Below are positions 46,829 to 57,786 of a stretch of 64,000 nucleotides of DNA, piece after piece; positions within the stretch are counted from its first letter, which is position 1; the number at the start of each line of letters is the position of its first letter. Both the position numbers and the translations under genes were made by a program. This stretch comes from Blasia pusilla (taxonomy: Eukaryota; Marchantiophyta; Marchantiopsida; Blasiales), in NCBI GenBank assembly GCA_050084515.1, contig CM114274.1, positions 34,472,001 through 34,536,000 of the forward strand, read 5' to 3'. The notes under the pieces are model-generated. The model was given only the letters and a program-made list of their open reading frames with translations. It ran no database searches and had not been told where the DNA came from.

Positions 46829-49364
46829 ATGGTGAAATTCAAGAAATATTCAACTGCATTTGAATGCGATGTTATCCAAAACCCTCTCCCTGGTCCTTAT
46901 TTGAGCGAGCACTTGATTTGGTATGGCAATAGAAAAGAGGCATGGATTCCTTCAGATAGGGTTGAAGACTTCATTCATGGTGAAGAACAAAGATCACATT
47001 TCCAGACCACATTTAGGAAAAGGAATACCGACAAATCAGGGAACATACATGTTACAGTTCCATACTGGTGTTCAGATGGACCCCAGGATCATAGGAATAC
47101 CGTCTGGACCTCTCTGCCAAGTGAGGTTTTTGATTCAAACCTGCGCTGCAAAGGAGGCAAGGGTAGAAGGCCAGAAAGCCAAAGTACACGGCTTGGGCTG
47201 TCTTAGGGACGTGGATGCCAATTTCACTTTGCCGTTGTAACCTCAAAGGACCGTCCTGGGTGTTCTATGTTGAGGCATATGCATTCCAAGCATGTCGATA
47301 AGGCATGCTGTATATGCCATGGGGACTTAGACAAGGCTGCGGACATTGTGAATGCAATTGTTGCCCCGAAGTTGAGTTCTCATTGTAGGGATTTTGTTGA
47401 ACGGTTATTGCGAGTGAACGTGAGCCCCTTAAATATCATGAAGGAGCATAGGAGATGGATCCGTGAACACATTCGTGATAATCCTAATTAGGAACAAGCT
47501 TGGGGCAGGAACGCTATGTTAAAACCACAAGATATCCTTAATATCAAGCATTCAATGCGAAGACGCGAAGGGGGGTATGATGGAACCGATGACGCCACTG
47601 CAATCCAATATTGGGTTGCAGCTCATCTTGAAAATGTCATACACTACAGGGAGGCCATTTCAAGTTTAGGCCAACCTTTCAGCCTGGTCATTTCTACACC
47701 TTGGATGCTTCAAAATCTTTTGCATCTTGGTAACGGTGGAGCCATCTCCATGGATGCCACTCATGGCACAAATACATATGAGGTAATTTCAGGGCCTTAG
47801 AACCATAATGTCATTCTCTTAGAGGAGTATATAGGTTACATAAGTTCTGTGGTATCATTTGATAGTTGCTGCACAATCTGGCAGAAATGGTAACATTTCG
47901 AACGTTGTGTCACTTTAATAGATATGTACATGATCCACACCGGAATCCTGAACACACTCTTTTTTATGTTCACAGTATCAACTATTCACGTTGGTGGGTT
48001 TTGACAAGTTTCAGAACGGATTACCTCTAGTATGGGACATTTTCCAGAGGCATCAACATCGGGATCTAGTGGATGCATTGGCCCATATCAAGGATTGGGC
48101 AGATACATATATGACGAGAGATTTTGCGTCATTTTGTAGCCCCGGTTGGAAACCATCATGCTTCATAGTTGACGACTCCAAAGAGGAACAATCTACAATC
48201 AGAGAAGTCTTCCCCGATGTTCCTATAGACCTGTGTCTATGGCATGTAAGGAAGAATTGGTTAAAGCAATTGCACCAACGGGTCCGCTGTCCAATTACAA
48301 AAGCAGACATGAATAGAGACTTGGGTGGTGTCATGTACTCACGTGAAGAAGGTATGTTCTATGCGAGTCAATAATAGTAGTTTGTTTCATTTCTTCTCAG
48401 CTATGTCCGTTGTGGGAGTAGGCTTCATATTTATTAAGCAATGGTTTTCTGTCCCAAATCCTGTGGATGTCTTGTATCGTTTCATGCGCAAGTGGGCTAC
48501 AACTGAACGTCACTTTGTGAAATACTATTTAAACTATTGGCATCCTAAGATTGTTACTTGGGCAAAGGGCTATCGTAAGCATGCAAGATCCAACCAAGAT
48601 ACAAATGTCGCGATAGAAAGGTGGCACCACACTTTGAAGGTGTGTTTCTTTCACCTCGGATTTGGTGATTAAGCTATAGTCCCACCTAAAATCAAACAGT
48701 CCTATGTATAAAGTATGTCTTATTCCTACACTAGATGTACGAGGATTTTACATGCAGCCTACTGAGACATTTTAAATTGTATCAGGTGAAGTGCTTTTTG
48801 TTGAGTGGGCACTCTGAAGTAGAGTTGTTGTCTTTCCTTGGCACACGTTCTGGTAGCAAAGCCGGTGGGTTGGAAAACATGGTGCAAAGGCATGCACAGG
48901 AGCAACATGGAGACACACTAGTGGAATCAGAATTTTTTGACGATGTTGGTTATCTAGAAGAGGTGCAAGCTACTACACCTACAATTGTATCACAAGCAAC
49001 AACTCCGAAAGATGTTCGAGAGATGGTGGAAAAATGCTTGGCCACAACCATTGGAGTCCCATTCTGCAATGTTCTTCTTGAACATTTGTATGTACTTTTG
49101 CAGAAGGATATGGACTCACTTCTGAACCTGAAGGCACGGATAGAGACAAACACAGAACTTCCAGAAAATTTAATTAACATTGGACAACACTTCCCTGAAC
49201 CCTTTGTTGGAGGAAATTCTCAAGATCGTCGACTGCGTCGGCGGATGGGTTGGTTTGAGCGGACGCATCAGAGAAGGAATTCACATTCCACACGGAAGAA
49301 TCAACCCCAAGAAATAATGAACCAGGTGGAGTCCTTTCCCAGAGCGAAACGACAAAATATCTGA
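46829..49364 (+). pseudogene. MULE-type DDE transposase with two amber stops
   Basis: A single frame runs from an ATG at 46829 to about 47779, interrupted only by in-frame TAGs at 47204 and 47489. It has HMHSKHVDKACCICHG (a Cys/His cluster) and then AISMDATHGTNTYE, which supplies the first catalytic Asp. A GT-AG intron (about 47780-47975) leads to YQLFTLVGFDKFQNGLPLVW and FIVDDSKEEQ (second Asp) followed by CLWHVRKNWLKQL, the conserved C-x-x-H. After a second intron (about 48350-48400) comes TNVAIERWHHTLK, with the probable catalytic Glu. The last frame (48735-49364) is a charged C-terminal region with a basic tail. The fold matches the MULE transposase domain (PF10551-like). The catalytic triad appears intact, so only the two stops clearly disable it. 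Confidence 0.75.
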
Positions 49365-49639
49365 ACATGGAGGCGGAATTGGAAGCAGATGCATGTAATC
49401 ATCTTGATTTGGACGCTATCGTGAGCCAATATGAAAGCGAGGCAACTAACGAGAATACTCAATTGTCAGAATGGCCTATGGTAGATACAAGGCCACATAA
49501 GAACTACAAAATCAACACTACTACGAAGAGAACCACTGTAGATGTCATACTTGATAGTGTGTTGGATGAAGAGCGATATGTTGCAAAAGAAGTTAAATGT
49601 ATGATTATTCAAGAAGACCCGATAATTTGTATGTAGTCC

Positions 49640-51545
49640 AAGATTCCTTGATTCAAGATTGATGAAGTATTTCCGAATTTCACATATTAGCCACAAACCA
49701 CAAGAAATCTGATGTTCATCATAAAAAATGTATTCTTTATATAAGGCCCGGATGTTTACGCACGAGTAATGTGTTTGCTTCTCATGTTCATGTTCACCAT
49801 GTCTCATTTTCATGTACGGTGAGCAATCATGTTATAGTACGCAGGCTCCAAACCATAGCAACCATCGTGTAGGTTAAGTTGTGAACCATAGTAACCGTGT
49901 CTTCACGGTTTTGTATAGTAATAGTTGTATCCGAACCCAATTTAACAACGTTCAATTAATATTCAAGTATCCAAACGTTAGTAATCACAGTCGGTTTACT
50001 ATAGATTCAATCCGTAGTAACCCTGTACTATTTACTTAGGATAGTATGTTTGTACCCGAACCACGCGAGGTTCTGCAACACCGTGAGCTTCGCATTTAGG
50101 GGCATGAAGTCCGTACCACCACGCGCTTGTGTCAGTTTTAGGGAACTTCTGTAATATAAATCTGACTACTTCTATAGTCGTAACTTAAAAAAACACCTCA
50201 AAAGGCCCACAAACCCTACCCTTGAGGGTCGTGCCTCTTCGTAAACATTTAGCGGTGTGAGGTGACCTTCCCCTAATTAGGGCTTGATTAAAATCGTGTC
50301 TAACCGAAATTGTCACAGTGGATTGAAGATTGTTTCAGTGGGGGATACGCAACAAGAAGGCTAGAATTGAAAGTCCGATGTATGAGGCGAATGACTTTGA
50401 AACACAGCCTTTGAGGTGTTCATGAATGAACACCTACATTTCGCTGTTCATACATTTTTCGTGGCACTGCAATTATGTCCACTAAACTTGTATTTGCTCC
50501 GAGTGTTTCGAACATTTGTCTTTTATTTTTGAGCAAGGTGTCATGTACTCCATGTGTTTATGAGCTGATTACACATGAGTGCTTTACTTTCTTGGAAATT
50601 TTGGAATCGACAAGCCTGGTGTTCATACATTGATCCATTGTGGATTACAAAATTTACCACAAATTACAGGTGGAAGCACATGTGATCATTCATAACATCT
50701 AAGACACATCAGAATAAGCTAAGGAGGAATTTTTTTAGGTATCATTCAAGAGTACAATCTTAGGGACAAAGATAAAAAATTCCACTCCAAGTTGTATGTT
50801 TAATTTTATTGACAATGGTATCCTTTTGGTCCATACTATTTCGTCCACAATAGTTCAGCAGACTATGACCTATAGCCCAACTAAGGTAACCTAACCTTCT
50901 TGGATAGACCTTCATAACACACAAAATGGTAAGGGAAAATGTGGGCCAGAAGCGATACACAAAACGGCCTGCATTGCACTTGCACCAAAAATAAGAATAA
51001 TAAGTGGAGACATGAAGAACATAAATCTGCCCGTTTCACGGGATGTCCAAAGCAGAAAGAGAGAACTTCACAGCCTACGTTCCTGGTAGGTACTCTCCTA
51101 TACTTACTCTAAGGATGCGCCCTGATCATGAACTAAGTCCTAAACATCTGCAAAACATGATGATATGAACTCCCGCCAAAATGCAAGAAAATTTCTGCAG
51201 AAAGTCACCTGCACACACATATGCTACAGAAGCATGTTCTGATAGTAGTAATCGTCATATACACAACAGATTTGCGAAGAATTGACACCAGGGAAAGTAA
51301 GACCAAAGAGAAAAGTGACACCTTACTTGCGAGTGGTCCAAAGGTATGTCGTCATAATCGCCGAGGAAACACATCAAAAACTATGACAAGGGCGCAAAAT
51401 ATATAGCAACCTCTGCAATGGCATCCCACATACAGGTCTGAGAGATTAAATCCCAATCACCAAATCAAAGGATAATCATAACAGTGAAACCACATGATAC
51501 ATCTACACACTCACCAAAAAGTCATCCCCCGTGGTGGTCAAGGAC
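49640..51545. other. Spacer between the two genes of the TIR element
   Basis: No supported gene. A frame at 49367-49636 (+), rich in acidic residues, may be a shifted remainder of the transposase C-terminus. The rest is AT-rich and presumably holds the 3' ends of both genes. Confidence 0.35.
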
Positions 51546-54500
51546 TTAGAGACATGCCATCCAGAGGCCACAATGCTGGAGTGCAGAACTTGGGTAAAGG
51601 TGTGGCCTAAAATTCGTCGGCACTAATCCCTTCAATACCCTCCTGCGAAGGTAAGACCAAAGGATCTTCAAGGTCCTTGCCCGGGTCCTTGAGAGTCCCA
51701 TCTGCAAGATTCTGAACACATTACAACATATCAACACAAGCACAATTACTGGACATGGTCTGAAGACATACAATAAAAAATGGTCGTCGAAAAATTGAGC
51801 ATAATGCAAGACACCTGTTGTGAAGCCATCATCATCCTCCTCCTTCGGGCTTTTTCTTCTTTAGTCATGCCCTTGGGTGCAGTCTCCATGATTTGTGGAT
51901 TTGCCTACAAGACCACTTCATCGGGGGTATGCGAATCTTCAATTGGGCCATCATCACCTGGCCCATGACTATCCATGACCGGGCTAGAATCACCTAGTTT
52001 GACGTCAACTTTCGGGTTCAATCGGCGGGATTTCCGAGATCCTACCACATCCTTACCTCGCATCTGCACCTTTTCACCATAAACATGACGTGTCCAAAGC
52101 GTTGTTGGTCTCCTCCGCCTCTGAATCAAAATAGTATCCTCCTCACTCTACTCGACATGATCTCCCGCAATACCCTCCTCACCACCCTCAGTTGGCGCCT
52201 GCTCCTCTTGTATCACATGGCGCCCGGTACTATGCGTGGTGGGTTGGGGACTTGGGATATGTGTATCACTACAGTCAGAGTCACTGGAATCTATGATTTC
52301 CACATCTAGGCCACCCTGCACATCTAGAACTTGTTAGAGACAATGCGGATTTATAAGGGATACAATGGGAAATCATGAACTCACAACTCTTCAACAATTC
52401 CTACTGAGAAATTTGCATGAAATGAAGCAGCACTATACTCGGAGAACCGCATCAGCAAGGGAGCAGCCGACTCCATCCACATACATGCGAGAGACTTTAT
52501 CCCTGAACTTGGCAAGAACGCTAGGTTTACTCTTTTCTTTCCAGATCTTGTAGTTGAACTTGAAGCGTGGGAGGTAGTACTCCTCACTGATGTGGCATGC
52601 ATGCCTTTGTGCTCGGCGCATTTCATCTAGAACATGCAGGGAATGTTCAACCTGATGCTTCCTGGTTTCGGCTCCATCATCCCATTGATACGGTTCCTGT
52701 CTGTCCATGATCCACACCGCGGCTAGATGATGGAAAGCAGCTAGGCATCTCCAGTAGGTGGACCGCTGAGCTCTATCTACAGGGATAGTAGAAGGGAAAA
52801 GCCTATGGCTTGATTCAATCCATCCTCTCACAGTGGTGGTAGGGCGCACAAGGGCACCCTCTAACTCCTCTCGGACCTTCTCATACTCATGTATCCTAGC
52901 TAAACCTGCCCAAGAGGTATGATTGTGTTCCTCTATCCTATAGCCCTCAAAAGCAATCAAAAGATCTGGCAAAATGGGCATAGGTACAAATGGCCCCGCT
53001 ACTTGTTTGGAATGCTCCTTTGCTTTACTGAAGAGAGCAGCCTTCTTTTGTTTTCAGCGATAAGCCCAACGTTGCTGCATAGTGCCTCGCAGACGTAAGT
53101 TGGCTGCAGATGGGGTAGCCTGGTTCCCTGCACAAGGCGGAACATAAATGAATGGAGGAAGGCTATCATAAAGCCCGACCACCAAACATTGCTACCATCT
53201 CACTAACTGCATATGAAAGTTCACTTCCACCACCCTTACCATCATCTTCATCCTCCATGTCATCTCGATCGTTGTCTGCTTCCACCTTCTTCTTCTTACC
53301 ACTCGCCCTTGGTGTTCGAGGCACGGGCCTCAACCAATGTGATGCAATGTGTGAGTTAAAAGTTTCTGGCCCACGAAAGTACTCAATGCACTTGGAGCAT
53401 AGGCATACGAATTGCTTATGCTCCCTTGAGTAGCAATAATGAACCCACTCCACCGGGTCCCGCCAAAGAGAGGTTTGTAAAGGTGGTTTGTCTGGAGGAC
53501 CTACACTCTTGCCCAAAAATGCAGCAAACATGTTTGCTGGTTGGGCTTCAACTTGGCGTGTATCCACAACGAGTTCTCACTTACACGCCTACGCATCAAC
53601 ATATACAAGCATACAGGTGCTGCTTAGAGTAACCCTAAACCCATTCAACCAAAAGCTTCACATGTCCCGCAACGATTGGAATGCAAAGCTGGAATTTAAA
53701 AACATACTTCTAAAAATGTAAACTAATATAGCTACTGAATTCCTGTCTCATCCATACCCCTTACTCCTACCAAAATTTGTAGGATACATCTCCTCAAATT
53801 CCATTTGAGGAGAATTCCTGGTTTTGGCACCGGGTATACTATATCTGAAAAGTTTACAGAACGTCTACTTCATACAGACACATTAAAAATTTGTATGAAC
53901 ATTGCAGCAATCTGAAGTATGTAAATGTGTCAAGGCCATAAACATAAGAAAACCTACTTCTACCCTAAACATAACATGGCACACGTGGTCAAGGTCTTGA
54001 GGAGCCCCCACTACGTGCACACAAGACGAGGACAAAGACTCAAATTGGTCAGCCGTGCCAATGGGGAACAAGATACATGCGTGAGGAATTCAGGTGTACC
54101 ATGTAAATACTGCAAAAGTAATCATGTTAAACTCTGAAAAACAAATAATTCCAGAAGGAAACAAGGTACCGAGAAATACCCTGGGCTAAATTCATAAGGG
54201 CCATAGAACTCAGTACTTCGGACAAATCTGAAATGTGCTCATTCCCAATAGGTGCTTTGTCATCCACATTAGTCTGGTCGATAAGGTAGATACTTTTAGG
54301 AGTAACTCCGATAACCCAAGGAACAGGTTCCTTCTCCTCAGAGGTGGACACTCTCCTCTTTAACCGGATTGTACAAATAATCTTGGCAACCATGTTCTGT
54401 TTGGATGCCCCCATCAAATGTTTTATAACCTTAATTCGGACAACATTCATCTTACCTCCCTGGTTTTCCACCACTAGGAATTCAGTCAGTCCCTTCTTCT

Positions 54501-55037
54501 GGAAATAAGAGTCTAACCATACATGGTCCCCCACCAACCGGGCCTTGGGTGAGAATGCAACCTTAAATCCACCTTGTATCGCAACATGTTCTAGACACTT
54601 ATAAGTTTCCAAAGGAAACCCTAAGACAATCCAATCATCCAAATACATTCTGGAGTGAGGATGCAAGCGCTTGCACACAATATCACCTAGAAAGAAATCT
54701 GAACTAGAACTGCTATGTACTATGGGGCTAACCCATGTCTCAAGATCACCCTCGTTCCCTGATAGAAGACCAATCACATTTTCAGGTTTTTGAACCTGAA
54801 TTCCCAACAACCACAACCCGTTAGCATCTAAAAACATCGACTTACCCAACATGGCCCTAATGTCTTTGTCCTTGGTGGCTTTAAACCTACCTCCCCTACT
54901 GGCTCAAAAATAGTAACTGTCGATGGCGGAGTTCCAATGTAAGTAATGACCTTCAAACCTACACAATACCAAAAACAAGCACAATTCTTCAAGCTTCTGA
55001 GAACCCTCGCATTAGCATTGTAGAAACAAACAAACAC
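51546..55037 (-). CDS. Unrecognised multi-exon gene of the TIR element (C2H2 finger)
   Basis: Several sizeable minus-strand frames follow one another. 55037-54828 has VGLKVITYIGTPPSTVTIF; the next is 54852-54127 (241 codons, no known domain). 53567-53166 contains a canonical C2H2 zinc finger, CSKC with twelve residues and then HIASH, followed by a basic KKKK patch and an acidic tract. 52981-52433 (182 codons) is probably helical, with RSTYWRCLAAFHHLAAVWIM. 52129-51905 and 51809-51546 are short basic or acidic frames. Gaps with candidate GT-AG signals suggest exons of one gene, but boundaries and start are uncertain. It lies opposite the transposase inside the same TIRs, as mudrB does in maize MuDR, and may be an accessory transposition protein. 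It could also be captured host sequence. Confidence 0.45.
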
Positions 55038-55392
55038 TAAAGCTTACTTTCAGCAAGATTTCCCAAGGCCACCAGACACCCAATTTTTTAATCCATGAGC
55101 GAAATCAAGCCGATGCACTGGGAGCCGAAGAGAGAGGAACGCGACCACAGATGGTAGCAATTGACTTGATAACCAGACCACAAAATCAAGTAAACAACCA
55201 CTGCTAGAGGCTAAATATGATTTATCCTAATCCAAGATGGTCCGAATTGCTAGCAATTTCTTTCCAGAATTCACGAAGGAGCACAAACATTATCATGAGT
55301 AACGATTGATGCACAAATTGATGTCAAAGAAAAGTAAACCCTATTCATAGAAAAACCTCATAAGCCCCAATAGTCGTAATTTGATGAAAGAA

Positions 55393-55440
55393 GAAGCCCA
55401 TAGTTTGTTCCAAAAACACATTCAAGGCGCCTCCGGGGTG
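55393..55440 (+). repeat. Internal degenerate copy of the TIR end
   Basis: gaagcccatagtttgttcc followed by aaaaacacattcaaggcgcc repeats the first ~45 bases of the left TIR with several changes, in the same orientation as the left TIR. Confidence 0.7.
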
Positions 55441-55728
55441 GGAACGACCGATGTATATACGCCCCCTCTCTGACTCCAAGAGCAACACCATAGTCCATTT
55501 ATATGCGGAGAGCGCGGGGTTACCTGCTAGGCGAACTAGCAAAGTATGCAATAGAATTTTCTAATCAGCTCTATTGTATACATGCAATGAGAGGACGCGG
55601 GGGAAGTGGTAGTTAATATTCTGAAAATACTGGATAGCTCCGAAAAATTTCCAACTGAGAAATTAGGAGCCGAGGGGATGTGATAATAGGAGATTTTACT
55701 ACATGATATTCTACCATGTACTCTACCC

Positions 55729-56038
55729 GTACAAGGTCGGGCCCGGGATTGAAATAAGGCCCAAATTCTTGCCTCACGTTTAAACCCACTTATTGTTGGT
55801 CACGCAAGAACGGGCATAATAAGAAATTGAGCTCCCAGGTAAAATAAACGTCAGTTTACAGCCCTACATTCTCAATCACAGCTGTACAAGGTCGGGCCCG
55901 GAATTGAAATAAGGCCCAAATTCTTACCTCACGTTTAAACTCACATATTGTTGGTCACGCAAGAATAGGCATAACGAGAAACTGAGCTCCCAAGTAAAAT
56001 AAATGTCAGGGTTGAAAGCCCTACATTCTCAATCACAA
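55729..56038 (+). repeat. 155-bp tandem duplication
   Basis: Two units begin gtacaaggtcgggcccgg at 55729 and 55884. Both continue through cctcacgtttaaac, attgttggtcacgcaagaa and ccctacattctcaatcaca. Divergence is a few percent plus a small indel. The region lies between the internal TIR copy and the right subterminal repeats. Confidence 0.88.
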
Positions 56039-56197
56039 ATGCAAGATTAGTGATAGAAATTCATGTCCACATTTTTTTTACCCTAGACGGAGACAACGAG
56101 AGGTACGAAGTGAAAAAAAAATAGTCAGAGGATTGGTCTCACATCCACATCTGAACTCACATTGTTTCAAGGTACAGACAGAACAAGAATCGGATTT

Positions 56198-56920
56198 ATG
56201 AAGGGAAAACACTCTTGAGACTCAGAAGCGAAGGCATGAAGTGGAGAACAAGAGTTGATAGATCGGTCTTACAAGATAGCGGAGCAGAGAAAGCGGAGCA
56301 ACGGCCCAAAGTCGGCGTTGGGCTCCTGATTCGAATGGAATCGACAGCCGCGGACGGGAGAGAGCGACCAAACAGTGGCCCAAAGGCAGCTTCTGACTCC
56401 CAAAGGCCCAAAGGCTTCCAGTCCGAACAACAACGAGAGCGAACGAGAGAGCAAAGCATCCCTCACATGCAAAACGTGACAGACAGACCAATAAACGGAT
56501 GTATGAAGGGAAAACACTCTTGAGACTCAGGTGATTCGTCTTACAGAAAAAAAAAATTCTCACAAGAAGCGAAGGCATAGAGTTGATGGATCGGTCTAAC
56601 AAGAGAGCGGAGCAGAGCGAAGCAGAGAGAGTGGAGTAGAGAGAGCGACCGAGAGAGTAGAGCAACGGCCCAAAGTCGGCGTTGGGCTCCTGATCCCAAC
56701 AGAAACGACAGAGCGAACGAGAGAGAGAGCGAGCAAACAGCGGCCCAAAGTCGGCATCAGGCTCCTGATTCAAACAGAGAGAGCGAACGAGAGAGCGGAG
56801 GAGAGAGAGCGAGCAAACAGCGGCCCAAAGGCAGCTCCTAACTCCCAAAGGCTTCGAGTCCGAACAGCAACGAGAGCGAACAAGAGAGCAAAGCGTCCCT
56901 CGAAGGCAAAACGTGATTCG
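56198..56920 (+). repeat. Right subterminal repeat array
   Basis: Words recur several times: gaagggaaaacactcttgag (56199, 56507), cggcccaaagtcggcrt with gggctcctgat (about 56301, 56667, 56741), and gagcgaacgagagagc variants throughout. This purine-rich array opens long frames on both strands that are not genes. Confidence 0.75.
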
Positions 56921-56959
56921 ACTTACAGTCACGTCACGTCACGGAGGAGGATGGGGGGC

Positions 56960-57165
56960 CATCTGTCTCCGACGCCGTCCGTCCCTCCAACGGACGGGAG
57001 ATGGTGGCCGTCCGTCCCTCCACGGCGTCTGTCACGACCTCCTCATCCTCGGTCGCGACCTCCCCATCCCGGGGCACCCGAACCTAAAACCTGGGCCCGA
57101 CCCAGCTCGAAGTAGGCGCTACCCTCGGCGCCTTGAATGCGTTTCCGGGACAAACTATGGCCTTC
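56960..57165 (-). repeat. Right terminal inverted repeat
   Basis: Inverted partner of 45991-46205. The outer 36 bases are identical, and differences increase inwards. Confidence 0.9.
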
Positions 57166-57167
57166 AG

Positions 57168-57595
57168 CAACTGAAAACCCGAAAAGGGGCCGCATTATTT
57201 AAAATTTTCAAAATATGTACTTGCATGTCACGGGCATTTTACTAGGAGGGCCCTTAAACAAACTTGTATACATGTCTCCGTCGGTCGCCACGGAGATGCC
57301 CTAAATTGGAAATAGTGTCCTCCGGACACCTGGCGTTAACTACGGTTAAAAGCAACGGTTTGCGCCGTGGACGGAAAAGTACCGGCGGAAATGAACGGCG
57401 GCTCAGGGAAGGAAGTAAGAACACAGTTCGAGTTCGGGTCACGGGACAGGGAAAGTCACAATCACCGTGAGCAGGAGGAGGAGGAGCGAGAGAAGTGGGG
57501 AAGAATCCGAATCCGAAGAGGAGGCGGAAGTCAGTGCCGCGGTGGGGCTCAGCTCTGAGTGCTGTTGTTCCTGCCTCGCAGACTCGTCATTCGTT
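57168..57595 (+). promoter_or_regulatory. GRXS17 upstream region (right copy of the 428-bp duplication)
   Basis: Ends 191 bases before the GRXS17 start codon, so it should contain promoter and possibly 5' UTR sequence. It is GC-rich in its right half, with no obvious TATA box and an inverted pair tctccgt/acggaga near 57277-57296. The left copy at 45562 now points into the TIR element. Confidence 0.7.
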
Positions 57596-57786
57596 CGGCA
57601 CTACCTATGATCGCATAGCGGGGTTTTGTTTAGGAGGCGGATCCGTACAAAACCGTTGAGTATAGAGGTGTGGATTCTGGAGGAGATTGAGTATTGCGTC
57701 AGGAAGCGAGCTGAAGGTGGAGACGAGCGAAGGTGTAATTTGTCTGGTTTACAGAGAGTGTTCAGCGTCGGCGTGGCTGGGAGAGT

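Larger units (their letters stand above)
45991..57165. mobile_element. 11.2-kb MULE-type TIR transposon
   Basis: The ends are long inverted repeats (about 45991-46205 and 56960-57165) that begin with the same 36 bases. Inside are a DDE transposase gene on the plus strand (46829-49364) and an unrelated gene-like region on the minus strand (55037-51546). Subterminal repeat clusters lie at both ends. Long TIRs, a PF10551-like transposase and an accessory gene in opposite orientation all resemble Mutator-type elements. The usual 8-11 bp target duplication was not found. Instead a 428 bp direct repeat of host sequence flanks the element. The transposase carries two premature stops, so this copy is probably immobile. 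Confidence 0.82.

Noticed and set aside
56222-56932. 236-codon minus-strand frame rich in Arg, Ser, Leu and Cys
   Set aside because: Arises from the purine-rich subterminal repeats of the TIR element (GAGAGCGA words); low complexity, repeated peptides.
45991-57165. Reading the 428-bp flanks as LTRs of a retrotransposon
   Set aside because: The segment between has long inverted repeats at its ends and a DDE transposase, no RT, PBS or polypurine tract, and the flank is host GRXS17 upstream sequence.
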